Of a DNA stretch of 64,000 nucleotides, positions 35,366-44,636 are shown one piece after another. Origin of the DNA: an uncultured Psychrobacter sp. GTDB lineage: Bacteria; Pseudomonadota; Gammaproteobacteria; Pseudomonadales; Moraxellaceae. Under the pieces are notes generated by a model, which did not search any database, was not told the DNA's origin, and was given only the letters and a program-made list of their open reading frames with translations. The position numbers were made by a program, and so were the translations under genes. Where the stretch lies: NCBI GenBank assembly GCA_947501045.1, contig CANMUI010000002.1, positions 353,211 through 417,210 of the forward strand. Reading direction: 5' to 3'. Numbering within the stretch: the stretch's first letter is position 1; the number at the start of each line of letters is the position of its first letter.

Positions 35366-37006
35366 TTAATACAGTTTCTTTTGTGGCGGTCCTGCGAACT
35401 TGAGCGGGCCAATCGCCGTCATGTTGACCTCCACCAAACTCATGCCTTCCTCCTTCATTGCTTGGTTAATAGTTGTATCGAACTCTTCTAATGACTCAGC
35501 TTTATATGACTTGCAGCCCATAGCTTCACCAAGGGCGACAAAAGATGGCGTATGCAGCTCATTATAGTACTGCCTACCATCAAAATACTGCTTTTGAATA
35601 CCGCGCATAACCCCGTAGCCGCCGTCATTCATCACCAATAACACTAGGTTGGTGTTCTCTTGAATGGCGGTGGCGATCTCGCCTATGCCGAGCATAAGGC
35701 CACCATCACCGACTAGCGCTACCGTCTTTTTATCAGGATTGGCGATTGCCGTACCGATACCGTGCGCTAGTCCTAAGCCAATAGCGCCAGCTAAAGAGTG
35801 AATATTTTTTAGCGGCTCGTTGACGGGAAATAGCCTGCTGCCCCAAGTACTACCAGACATGGTGATATCTCTGACCAAAATACCGTCATCGGGCAGGGCT
35901 TTACGTAGGGAGTAACAAATATCAGCATAAGGCCCTAACTGAGTCTCTAAAGCATCGATCGCAAATGTTTTGGCTGCTTTGATACGCTCATCATAGTCGG
36001 CATCGACTTTGGAGATATCTCCCAGCTGTGCGTTGACTCTTTGCAAAAACGATTTGGCTTCAGCACAAAAGAAGTGCTTGACCGCATAGTTTCGTTGCTG
36101 CGCCATAGGGGTGGCGTCAATTTGAATGAGGTTTTCTGGGAACTTTAAAGAATAGGTTTTGGTCTCATTACTACGCAGGCGCGAGCCGACGACGATACAG
36201 ACATCGCTATCGGTAATCAGCTCTTCGACCGCTGAGGAGTTATGAAAGGCGTTTAAGCTTCTAGGATGCGAATCTGGCAATACGCCGCGGGCATGGGTTG
36301 AGGACACCACAGGGATACCCATATCGGCAAGTTTTGTAACCTCTGCACTGGCTTCAAGACAGCCGCCACCTATCCACAAAATAGGTTTTTTAGCTGACTT
36401 GATTTGCTCTGCAACTAAATCTACGGCCTCTTGCGGCGCTTCGGGCAGCTGCATAGCACCAACATACGACAGCTCAGCGGGCAGATCAATAGTGGTTGCT
36501 TGGACGTCGATGGGTATCTCAATGCTGACCGGGCCTTTGGGCACCGTCGTCGCCACGCGTATCGCTTCTCGTACCATACCGACGGCATGCTCTGGACTTA
36601 AGATTCTAAAAGCGGCTTTACTGCTAGATTTTAGATAGCCAAGTTGATCATTAGCTTCGTGAATAAAGCTGGCATCACGATCTAAATACTCTTTTTCAAC
36701 TTGTCCTGTGATATGGATAACCGGACTGCCCGCGTTACTGGCCTCAACCATAGAACCGATAGCATTGCCTGATCCCGCGCCGGTGCTGGTAAGCGCAACG
36801 CCTAAACCTTTAAATCGAGCATAAGCATCGGCCATAGTGACGCAGCCTGCTTCGCCGCGAGCACAGACAAAATTGATTTTCTCTCGTCTGCCAATCGCAT
36901 CAGCAATCGGCAGATTATGAATAGAGATCAAACCAAAAATGTCTTCTACTCCATGCGCCTCTAATACTCGAGCTATCAATTCCCCGACGGTCACTTTGGT
37001 TGTCAT
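35366..37006 (-). CDS. ThDP-dependent enzyme, acetolactate synthase/benzoylformate decarboxylase-like
   Basis: The 546-aa protein has the three ThDP-enzyme domains: ARGEAGCVTMADAYAR (cofactor-activating Glu) near residue 50, a central domain with IGGGCLEASAEV, and the ThDP/Mg motif GDGGLMLG...MNDGGYGVM near 430-460. In a ring-cleavage operon it could decarboxylate or ligate a 2-oxo acid, passing an aldehyde to the aldehyde dehydrogenase encoded just upstream. The last codons and stop are repeated twice downstream (35338-35365). Confidence 0.78.
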   Translation of the reverse strand: MTTKVTVGELIARVLEAHGVEDIFGLISIHNLPIADAIGRREKINFVCARGEAGCVTMADAYARFKGLGVALTSTGAGSGNAIGSMVEASNAGSPVIHITGQVEKEYLDRDASFIHEANDQLGYLKSSSKAAFRILSPEHAVGMVREAIRVATTVPKGPVSIEIPIDVQATTIDLPAELSYVGAMQLPEAPQEAVDLVAEQIKSAKKPILWIGGGCLEASAEVTKLADMGIPVVSSTHARGVLPDSHPRSLNAFHNSSAVEELITDSDVCIVVGSRLRSNETKTYSLKFPENLIQIDATPMAQQRNYAVKHFFCAEAKSFLQRVNAQLGDISKVDADYDERIKAAKTFAIDALETQLGPYADICYSLRKALPDDGILVRDITMSGSTWGSRLFPVNEPLKNIHSLAGAIGLGLAHGIGTAIANPDKKTVALVGDGGLMLGIGEIATAIQENTNLVLLVMNDGGYGVMRGIQKQYFDGRQYYNELHTPSFVALGEAMGCKSYKAESLEEFDTTINQAMKEEGMSLVEVNMTAIGPLKFAGPPQKKLY

Positions 37007-37085
37007 AATATCGTCCCTGTTTATAAAGAGTTAAAAAGAGTTAAGATGGTTTAATACAGCGGTTTTATATCATTATTTAATATGG

Positions 37086-38627
37086 CTATTTAGGATCAGA
37101 CCATGGATTAGGGGTTTCATCCAGATTTAGGAAGATACTTTTGGTAAGCATATAATCCAAAATGCCTAATCTACCTTTTTCTTTACCTACTCCGCTCTCT
37201 TTATAGCCAGCAAAAGGCGTGGCGATAGAGAATTTCTTGTAAGTGTTGATCCAAATGGTACCCGCTTCAAGCGCTTTGGCAATATGTAGGGCCTTACGAT
37301 AATCTTCTGTCCATATGCCTGCTGCCAGACCGTAGATACTGTGGTTCGCATGTCCTAATAATGTCTCTTCATCGCTATAAGGTATGACGACTAACACAGG
37401 TCCGAATATCTCTTCTTGGCAAACCTGCGCGTCATTTTTTAGACCCGTAATGATGGTTGGCGCGTAATAAGAGCCTTTATCGTACGCCTCGCCTGTCAGC
37501 CGATGCCCGCCTGCAACTATAGTACCGCCCTCACCTTTAGCCATTTGAACATAACGATCGACACTATTGAGATGATCCTCACTGATCAGCGGCCCCATCT
37601 GCGTGCCCTCTGCTTCAGGATCACCAACCACGATGTTTTCGGTTTTCTTAATCAAAGCGTCTAGAAAATCATCATAGATGCTTTCATGGATAAACAGTCT
37701 TGAACCAGCGATACAAGCTTGACCAGATGAGCTAAAGATACCGTAAATCACCCCGTTTACAGCGATATCAAAGTTTGCATCTTCAAAAACGATGGTCGGC
37801 GACTTGCCGCCAAGCTCTAATGAAGTTGAGATCAGCTTATCCGCTGCCACGTGCGCTAAGTGCCGACCGGTACTGGTACTACCGGTAAAAGAGATCTTTT
37901 GTACTAGCGGATGCTTGACGATCTCTTCACCAACCACAGAACCCTTACCTGTGAGTACGCTAAACAGACCTTTAGGCAAGCCTGCTTCTTCAAACACTTT
38001 AGCCAATTCAAGCGCTATCAGCGAGGTTGCCTCAGCAGGTTTTAAAATAACCGCATTACCCCCTGCTAAGGCGGGGACAATTTTTTGAATCTCTGAAGCA
38101 ATGGGCGAGTTCCATGGGGTAATAGCCGCGACCACACCTAAAGGCTCATAGGTAGTAAAGGTCATCAGCGCCTTGATACGCTGATTGGTCAGCTCGTTAT
38201 CAAGAGTCTCAAGGCTACTGGCGATATAGCGCGTCGTTGCGATAGCGCTACTTACCAAAGCAAAGGTTTCTGCCAGCGGCTTACCGTTATCTCTGGTTTG
38301 CAGCTCAGCCAAAAACTGTTTTTTCTGCTCCATAATGTTGGCTGCTTTAAACAATACCGCCGATTTTTCTGAGGGCAACTTATCGCGCCAACTCGGATCG
38401 CGCCACGCTTTGTCGGCCGCCTCTATAGCCTCATTGATATCATCTGAGCTAGCCGTAGAGATCTCTGCATTGACTGAATGATCAGCTGGATAGTGGCTTT
38501 TGATAGTAGCGCCGCCGCCAAGCTTCCACTCGCCGGCTATAAATATCTTTTTTACCGTGTTTTCTGTTACCGTGCCTTCTTTTACTGTATCTTCTGTTAC
38601 CATGCCTTCTTTGACTGTATTTTTCAT
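37086..38627 (-). CDS. NAD(P)-dependent aldehyde dehydrogenase
   Basis: The 513-aa protein has ALDH superfamily motifs: ITPWNSPIASEIQKIVPAL, KPAEATSLIALELAKV, FTGSTSTGRHL, the glutamate in LELGGKSP, the catalytic cysteine in SSGQACIAGSRL and EEIFGPVLVVI. It oxidises an aldehyde to the acid, presumably the last steps of the neighbouring pathway. The first 25 residues are a degenerate tandem repeat (NTVKEG/VTEDTVKEG/VTENTVKK) before the family's usual start IFIAGEW. This leader is probably a recent duplication. Confidence 0.9.
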   Translation of the reverse strand: MKNTVKEGMVTEDTVKEGTVTENTVKKIFIAGEWKLGGGATIKSHYPADHSVNAEISTASSDDINEAIEAADKAWRDPSWRDKLPSEKSAVLFKAANIMEQKKQFLAELQTRDNGKPLAETFALVSSAIATTRYIASSLETLDNELTNQRIKALMTFTTYEPLGVVAAITPWNSPIASEIQKIVPALAGGNAVILKPAEATSLIALELAKVFEEAGLPKGLFSVLTGKGSVVGEEIVKHPLVQKISFTGSTSTGRHLAHVAADKLISTSLELGGKSPTIVFEDANFDIAVNGVIYGIFSSSGQACIAGSRLFIHESIYDDFLDALIKKTENIVVGDPEAEGTQMGPLISEDHLNSVDRYVQMAKGEGGTIVAGGHRLTGEAYDKGSYYAPTIITGLKNDAQVCQEEIFGPVLVVIPYSDEETLLGHANHSIYGLAAGIWTEDYRKALHIAKALEAGTIWINTYKKFSIATPFAGYKESGVGKEKGRLGILDYMLTKSIFLNLDETPNPWSDPK

Positions 38628-38697
38628 AATAGTATCTCTTTTAATATGGCCTGCTTAATAGGGTTATCAGTAGCTTTGGTATGCTTTTAATGATGCT

Positions 38698-39489
38698 TTA
38701 TAGCTGCAAGGTTTGCTCAAGCTGACAGCACAGTCGCAGCGCGCTAAAAGCAGCTAAGCTTGACGTCTTAGGGTTTTCAGCAAGTGGCAAACCGGCCATG
38801 CTAATCTCAAGCTTGCCAAAGACCCCTTGGGCAGTGATATGATGAATATTATGCTCAAGCGTAGGATCGGCAATGAGCTCTACTGTCGTATCATCAAGCC
38901 CCACGCCTGCCAGCGCGATAGTAGCGGCAACGTTTGAATTGGCTGGGAATAAAGCTGCTGCCTCTCTTGCTGTGCCGGTAAAAAAAACAGTCGCCTCGGA
39001 TAAATTATCATAATCAAGCAGCTCATCGGCGTGACTGCCCTGCCAGCTAGCCGGCTGTTTTCTGCCTTGATAAACCACCTTATCTAGTCCGGCCAAACTT
39101 GCCGCATTGATACCATCGATACCAGCGACCGCTCCTGCTAAGATATGCACTTTTACCTCATTTTTCTCTGCCGTATCAGCTAGTTTGGCAGCAAAATTAT
39201 CGTCGGTAAAAGCGCCAACCGAGACAACGCCAAGCGCAATGCCCTTCTCTAATATGTTAATAGCGTGGGCTTTGAGTCCGCCTTGTCCTGCCATCTCAAC
39301 GGCCAGATCAGGTTTTTCTACTAGCTCGTCAACCGACGTGATCACTTTGATAGTATCGCCAAGCTCAGCCTTGATACGCTCTGCACTTCTGGAGCTGGCA
39401 AGCACTACCGAGAGCACAATGTTTTTAGGCAGCATCTCGTGTACCTTTCTTGCCATAGATCCATAACCTACAAACATGACGCGCTTCAT
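38698..39489 (-). CDS. Aspartate dehydrogenase (NadX)-like oxidoreductase
   Basis: The 263-aa protein starts with the Rossmann motif MFVGYGSMARKV. It continues with VEMAGQGGLKAHA, VGAFTDDNFAAKL, the segment LAGAVAGIDGI, and the family block FPANSNVAATIALAGVGLDD. This is the L-aspartate dehydrogenase family. NadX proper works in NAD synthesis, but here the gene is embedded in an aromatic-degradation array. A different amino or imino acid intermediate is therefore likely. The start follows GAGG. Confidence 0.8.
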   Translation of the reverse strand: MKRVMFVGYGSMARKVHEMLPKNIVLSVVLASSRSAERIKAELGDTIKVITSVDELVEKPDLAVEMAGQGGLKAHAINILEKGIALGVVSVGAFTDDNFAAKLADTAEKNEVKVHILAGAVAGIDGINAASLAGLDKVVYQGRKQPASWQGSHADELLDYDNLSEATVFFTGTAREAAALFPANSNVAATIALAGVGLDDTTVELIADPTLEHNIHHITAQGVFGKLEISMAGLPLAENPKTSSLAAFSALRLCCQLEQTLQL

Positions 39490-39549
39490 AATTAACCTCT
39501 ATCTCGTTTTAGCTTTTTCGCCCAAATCTCTGAACTTAAATCTTCTGAC

Positions 39550-40344
39550 TTAAATCTCTTTACTCAAACCACCTGAGACATCGATCACCGATCCTGTGGT
39601 ATAAGAGGACAAAGGCGATGCTAAGAACAGCAGCGCATAAGCGGCTTCCTCAGGCTTTCCTAAGCGCCCTAGTGGTATACCCTTTTTGCTGGCTACCTCT
39701 GCGATCCACTCATCCCAATTTTTGGACTTATCTGATCGATTCTCAAAACGTCTGCGCCATTGTCCAGACTCCACTAACCCAATTAAGATAGAATTGACCC
39801 TGATGTTGTCTTTGACCAACTCATTAGCTAGGTTTTTGCTCAAATTTAACAGTCCTGCTCTAGCAACCGAGGTTGCGACCATATGGGTTTCTGGTTTAAG
39901 ACCTAAAAGGGAATTAACATTAGTGATTGAGGCGATGTCGGACTTTTTTAGGTAAGGCAAGGTGGTGTTGATCATGTTGACCACGCTAAAGACCTTTAGC
40001 TTTAGCTCGTCCACCCAATCTTGCTCGTCGGTATTAAAGAAATCTGCTACCTTACCTTGACCGGCATTGTTAACCAGCATATCGATAGCGCCAAAGCGCT
40101 CTACAACGGCGCTGACAAACGCAGCTACTTGCTCTTTTTGCAGCACATCACACTGATGGATAAACATCTGCTCTACGTCATACTTTTGACTTAGTGCCTT
40201 ATAAGTGGACTGTAATCTTTCATTATTTCTGCCGCACCAAGCGACTTTCGCGCCTTGTAGCAGAAATAGCTTTACCAGCTCCAGCCCTATGCCAGATGAT
40301 CCGCCAGTGACTATAACCACCTTATCTTTTACTTGAAAACTCAT
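39550..40344 (-). CDS. Short-chain dehydrogenase/reductase
   Basis: The 264-aa classical SDR has the cofactor loop VTGGSSGIGLELV and NNAGQGKV; the catalytic region differs from consensus. Ser is present in ITNVNSLLG, but the usual YxxxK reads as HMVATSVAR, where Tyr and Lys are replaced. It may therefore lack standard dehydrogenase chemistry or act differently. The start overlaps the hydrolase stop by four bases. Its 3' end including the stop codon is duplicated in the spacer that follows. Confidence 0.78.
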   Translation of the reverse strand: MSFQVKDKVVIVTGGSSGIGLELVKLFLLQGAKVAWCGRNNERLQSTYKALSQKYDVEQMFIHQCDVLQKEQVAAFVSAVVERFGAIDMLVNNAGQGKVADFFNTDEQDWVDELKLKVFSVVNMINTTLPYLKKSDIASITNVNSLLGLKPETHMVATSVARAGLLNLSKNLANELVKDNIRVNSILIGLVESGQWRRRFENRSDKSKNWDEWIAEVASKKGIPLGRLGKPEEAAYALLFLASPLSSYTTGSVIDVSGGLSKEI

Positions 40345-41150
40345 AAACCATTACCCTTAATGATTGATAGCAGTAGTTGATTAAAACGCTCAGGTTGATC
40401 CAAATACGACAAATGACTGGCAGATTCAATAGGATGCAATGAGACATTTTTGTGCCGATCGGCAATCTCAAACATGATCTTAGGCGGGGTAATGCCGTCC
40501 TCAGCGCCATAGATTAAATCGACAGGCTTGTCTATTTGATCCAAATAATAATGCATACTATCGCGCGCGAGCAGCTGTGAGGATTTCTCAAAACCCTCAG
40601 CACTGATTTGCTCCATAATTTGCTCAAGTAGCTTCACCTTGTCGTCGCTGGCATCAAACAGCAAGGCATGGCTTCTTTGCCGCGCCATCTCAGTACCGCC
40701 AAGCTCTTTTAACAGCTTGGGACGCTTTTGAGCCACCTCATCTTGCTTGGCCTGATCGAACTCACCATAACCTTGTGCTGCATTGGCTAGTATTACTTTA
40801 TTCACCATCTGCGGATACTCGGCAGCAAAACCTGAGGCGATAAGCGCGCCCAGCGAGTGACCCACTAGACTCACACGCTTGATACCGCTTGATTCAAGCA
40901 GCGTCAAGAGACGTCTACTGTAATCCAAAGCAGTGGGTATCTGCTCTTGCATTGGTGCGCTTTGTCCGTAGCCTGGCGCACTCCAAGCCAACACCGAGGC
41001 TTTATCAGCGAAGTAGTCGAGCTGCTTTATCCAAGAGTCCGCGCCTGAGCTGATCCCATGTAAAAAGACAATGGTTTCATCAGATTGTTTATGGTTTTGA
41101 ATAAACTCAATTTCACTTGCTGAGTCGTACTGCTTGTCTAAGTGCGCCAT
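40341..41150 (-). CDS. Alpha/beta hydrolase, candidate ring-fission-product hydrolase
   Basis: The 269-aa protein has FLHGISSGADSWIKQ (oxyanion region), SLVGHSLGALIASGFA (Ser nucleophile), LIYGAEDGITPP (Asp) and ESASHLSYLDQPE (His): a complete triad. Position next to a Rieske oxygenase, an SDR and an extradiol-type VOC enzyme suggests hydrolysis of a meta-cleavage product (C-C hydrolase) or an ester. It has its own 158-base upstream spacer and overlaps the next gene by four bases. Confidence 0.75.
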   Translation of the reverse strand: MAHLDKQYDSASEIEFIQNHKQSDETIVFLHGISSGADSWIKQLDYFADKASVLAWSAPGYGQSAPMQEQIPTALDYSRRLLTLLESSGIKRVSLVGHSLGALIASGFAAEYPQMVNKVILANAAQGYGEFDQAKQDEVAQKRPKLLKELGGTEMARQRSHALLFDASDDKVKLLEQIMEQISAEGFEKSSQLLARDSMHYYLDQIDKPVDLIYGAEDGITPPKIMFEIADRHKNVSLHPIESASHLSYLDQPERFNQLLLSIIKGNGL

Positions 41151-41308
41151 AAAGAGTCCTTTTTACTATCATCTTTGACAACTATTCATTGCCGAAGCTA
41201 ATTGTTAGAGCTAGTCGTCAAAGCCAATTGCCAAAGCGGTATCCGTCAAACCTGTTAGGTTCAACAAAACCCATTCACTCCATGTCTCAACCAACCTATA
41301 ACCCAGAG

Positions 41309-41842
41309 TTAGCGTTTGATTTTAGATAATGGATGATCGTCTGGATAAGTGGGGATAACGGGCTTTGGATTACCAATCATCACGCACATCAAGGCATCTT
41401 CTTGGGTATGGTTGTGCAAACCTCTATAGACGCCAGGCGGTACTGAGATCAGATCGCGATAGTTCAGCACCATAGACGTCTCCTCCCCTTGATCTTCGAC
41501 TGTCAAGGTGATCGATCCGCGCAGCATGAAGAAGACCTCTTCTGCATCAGTATGTACGTGCGGAGGACCTTCGCAGCCTGCTGGCAATAACATAGTAGAG
41601 AAGGTAAAGTTCTCTGCCTGAACGGTATTGCTGTCACCAGACACTCCGGTTGCCCCCGTGCCCATATAACGCATTTGTGCGCGGCGGTATTTAGGATCAT
41701 AGTCCGCTTGGAACTTTAAGGCGCTAAAATCGTACTGACGGTCTTCAAATCTTGCCACGCGAGTTGAGATCCAATCTTCTAAAGAGCTGCCTTCTGGTCT
41801 TTTTGAAGTATTGATGTTTTTAGTAGCTGTTTCAGTATTCAT
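41309..41842 (-). CDS. Cupin-domain protein of the catabolic array
   Basis: In this 177-aa protein the cupin motif 1 is GPPHVHTDAEEVFFMLRG (His-x-His...Glu) and motif 2 is PPGVYRGLHNHTQED, so the metal site looks intact. The N-terminal extension is charged. It could be an isomerase, a dioxygenase or a binding protein within the pathway. The start follows AAGGAA. Confidence 0.72.
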   Translation of the reverse strand: MNTETATKNINTSKRPEGSSLEDWISTRVARFEDRQYDFSALKFQADYDPKYRRAQMRYMGTGATGVSGDSNTVQAENFTFSTMLLPAGCEGPPHVHTDAEEVFFMLRGSITLTVEDQGEETSMVLNYRDLISVPPGVYRGLHNHTQEDALMCVMIGNPKPVIPTYPDDHPLSKIKR

Positions 41843-41911
41843 ATCAGTATTCCTTACATATTAGGTTGATTTGGACTAAGCTTGGTGCTGCTTAAGCTTA
41901 GTATTCTCAAT

Positions 41912-41980
41912 ATAAGTACCTATTAAATAAGTGCCTATTAAAATCAGCTCTTAAAATTAGTACTTTTAAAATTAGTACTT
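41912..41980. repeat. Two consecutive 15-base tandem duplications at the MFS/cupin junction
   Basis: Units at 41912-41926 and 41927-41941 differ at one base. Units at 41951-41965 and 41966-41980 are identical, and the latter contains the stop codon of the MFS gene. They make up most of the spacer between the MFS stop and the upstream-reading cupin start. Confidence 0.85.
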
Positions 41981-43210
41981 TTTGAGTAGTGGTATTAAGA
42001 ATAAAGAAGACACGATAGCTATGCCTGCCAAAAACATAATGCCGTAATTAATATTGCCCGTGTAAACCACGATATAACCTATAATTACCGGTGCTAAGGC
42101 ACTACCAAAGTTCCCAAAACCATTGAAGATACCGCCCGCTGTCGTCGCCACCTCTTTTGCCGTGATATTAGCTAGTAGTGCAAAAATGGCCGAGACGTTA
42201 AAGCCCCATAAAAAAGCACTGGCAGACATAAAGATTAAAACGTTGACTATGCCTTCTTGATAAATAAGTAAGAACATCGTAATACCAGCACCAAGTAACC
42301 CTCCAAAGACTTGTATCGCTCTTCTATTTGGAAATCTATCAGAATTAAAGGCACCCAATATCTCACCGACAAGCATAGCGACAAACGGAATCATGGATAA
42401 GTTACCAAACTGCTTTAAATTAAAACCTTTAGCTTCTATTAAGTAAGTAGGTATCCAACTGTTTAGCCCCCAAAGATAAGCCAAGGTACCGACGTTAAAA
42501 AAGGTAAGTAACCAAAAGGGCCTACTGCTGAGTAGTTTTTTAAAGTTGGTTTTGTGGTCGACTGACTTTCTATTGGCTTTGACATAGGTCACGCCTTTGA
42601 GTCCAAAGTACACCAGCACTAATAAAAATAGGGTAATAAAAGACATGAAAAAGAAGGTGGCATGCCAATTGTAGTTCTGCAGAATAATGGCCGTAAGAGG
42701 AAATCCTAAAGCGGCACCTATAGGCGTCCCTAATAAAAACAAAGTGGACGCGCGTGCCTGCTCTGAGGGGGTATAGTTTTGCTTCACGATACTAAAACAC
42801 AATGCCAATAATGGCCCTTCAGCGATACCTAGCAAAACGCGATAAAACAGCAGCAGATAGAAATTGCTGGTCAAACCCATTAGGAACATCAGCACGCCCC
42901 AACTGGTTATCCCCGCCAACAGTATCTTTTTGGGACCAAAAATATCGCCCACAAAACTCAGAAAGACCGAAGAGAGGCCATAAGCCAATAAGAAAATACT
43001 CATCAGCCAGCCAAGTTTAGCTTTGTCTCCTGTAATACCAAGATCGGACAAAAACTCAGGATCAGCAAAAAGCACAGCAATACTAATTTTGTCAAAAAAA
43101 GCCAGTACGACCGTTATCATCAGTACAATGGCTGGAACCCAGTATTTAAACCCTCCAGGTCTATTTCTTTTCACACCGACAGCATCTACATTGTCTATGG
43201 TAGTATCCAT
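41972..43210 (-). CDS. MFS transporter, anion:cation symporter type
   Basis: The 412-aa protein has about twelve hydrophobic segments; the loop DIFGPKKILLAG between TM2 and TM3 and the later charged central loop are typical of the ACS family, which imports organic acids. I chose ATG 43210 because AAGG lies nine bases upstream; ATG 43219 overlaps that site. It is probably the inner-membrane importer of the aromatic substrate, working with the DcaP-like porin. Confidence 0.85.
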   Translation of the reverse strand: MDTTIDNVDAVGVKRNRPGGFKYWVPAIVLMITVVLAFFDKISIAVLFADPEFLSDLGITGDKAKLGWLMSIFLLAYGLSSVFLSFVGDIFGPKKILLAGITSWGVLMFLMGLTSNFYLLLFYRVLLGIAEGPLLALCFSIVKQNYTPSEQARASTLFLLGTPIGAALGFPLTAIILQNYNWHATFFFMSFITLFLLVLVYFGLKGVTYVKANRKSVDHKTNFKKLLSSRPFWLLTFFNVGTLAYLWGLNSWIPTYLIEAKGFNLKQFGNLSMIPFVAMLVGEILGAFNSDRFPNRRAIQVFGGLLGAGITMFLLIYQEGIVNVLIFMSASAFLWGFNVSAIFALLANITAKEVATTAGGIFNGFGNFGSALAPVIIGYIVVYTGNINYGIMFLAGIAIVSSLFLIPLLKKY

Positions 43211-43343
43211 ATTTATCATCCTTGATAATTAACTCAAATTTTTATTAATTAATATTTAATTAAATAACCCTTTATATAATCCTCAAAACTATTTATCAAA
43301 AGCTCCTTCTGGCTATAAAAGTATTGAGCATAAAAATGATTAC

Positions 43344-44567
43344 CTACTTAGGTCTTATTTTCATAAGGTTCACTGAAGTGTCTTGCAAAGTCTCTGGATC
43401 AAGCGCCATATCTGCTTTCATCCACCTCTTCGCAATCTTGACAATTTTGTTATTATTAATGGCTACTAAGTAGCGCAGCTTTTTCTCATCGTCTAGATAA
43501 AAAAAGCAGGGATTGTTGTCTTCATCTTCTCGAATAACCAGCTGACAGTTTTCGATATCGACAGGAGAGCCTAGTATTTGAATATTTTTGTCGTATTGAT
43601 CCGACCACAGCCATGGGATGTCATCATAAGCCACTCCTAGATCCAACATAGATTTGGCTGCTATAATTCCTTGATTTTGAGCATTGGACCATGACTGAAT
43701 ACAAAAACCCAAACCTGGGTGAATCGCGACATCCCCTGCGGCATAAATATCAGGATCGCTGGTTTGACAATATTCATCGACAATGATGCCGTCTCTGGTT
43801 TCTAAACCTGACATCTCGCCGATCTCTTTATTAATGTGAGCGCCGGTCCCTAATAAAACCAAATCATAACGGGCACTATCTTGCTCATCATTGTTGATTT
43901 TTACGGTGACACTGTCATCATCCTCAGCTTGGAGCAAATCAAGATGATCAAACGACAGTTTTATCTTGGTGCCATGGGCTTGATGCAGGTTTAATAGATA
44001 GTCTGACACCTCTTTACTCACGCTTCTGGCGCATAGTCTGTCATTCATCTCATATACAGTGACCTCGACGTCTCTTTCCGATAAAGACGCCGCTACCTCC
44101 AAACCAATCCAGCCACCACCTATGATGCCAACTTTATCTACACCATTGAGTTTTTGCTCGATAAGTTTACTGTCTTCAATATTACGCAGGCTAACGATGT
44201 TAGGATAAGAGGACCACTGCTCAACCGGAATCTTCGCTTTACTACCGGTGGCAATCAGTAGCTTGTCGTAGGCAATCTCTTGGTCATCATTGGTATAGAC
44301 GTGTTTGCTTTGCCGATCAATATGCGTGACTCTGACAGGTTTTAATAAGGTTATGTTCAGCTCATCAACTGCGTCATCTTTAAATATCTTTAAAGAATCA
44401 TGGTCAGCTTGACCTAGTAGGACTTGTTTGGATAAAGGAGGACGCTCATAGAACGCATAATCTTCGTCACCAATGATAGTAATATCACCCGTATAACCAT
44501 CAGCTCTTAAGGTTTTTGCGGTCCATATAGCTGCTTGACCGGCACCGATTACGACAACGCTATTCAT
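43344..44567 (-). CDS. FAD-dependent ferredoxin reductase of the Rieske system
   Basis: The 407-aa protein has two dinucleotide-binding motifs, VVIGAGQAAIWTAKTL (FAD) and VGIIGGGWIGLEVAASL (NAD). It also has YERPPLSK and IYAAGDVAIHPG, which define the oxygenase-coupled NADH-ferredoxin reductase group (BphA4/rubredoxin reductase type). It passes electrons from NADH to the Rieske ferredoxin at 47879. The start follows AAGGAAG. Confidence 0.9.
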   Translation of the reverse strand: MNSVVVIGAGQAAIWTAKTLRADGYTGDITIIGDEDYAFYERPPLSKQVLLGQADHDSLKIFKDDAVDELNITLLKPVRVTHIDRQSKHVYTNDDQEIAYDKLLIATGSKAKIPVEQWSSYPNIVSLRNIEDSKLIEQKLNGVDKVGIIGGGWIGLEVAASLSERDVEVTVYEMNDRLCARSVSKEVSDYLLNLHQAHGTKIKLSFDHLDLLQAEDDDSVTVKINNDEQDSARYDLVLLGTGAHINKEIGEMSGLETRDGIIVDEYCQTSDPDIYAAGDVAIHPGLGFCIQSWSNAQNQGIIAAKSMLDLGVAYDDIPWLWSDQYDKNIQILGSPVDIENCQLVIREDEDNNPCFFYLDDEKKLRYLVAINNNKIVKIAKRWMKADMALDPETLQDTSVNLMKIRPK

Positions 44568-44636
44568 AATAAACTTCCTTATCTATGCTTTATCCGTCTA
44601 TACACTACACAATCTATCTATTTATCAACCACTTAT

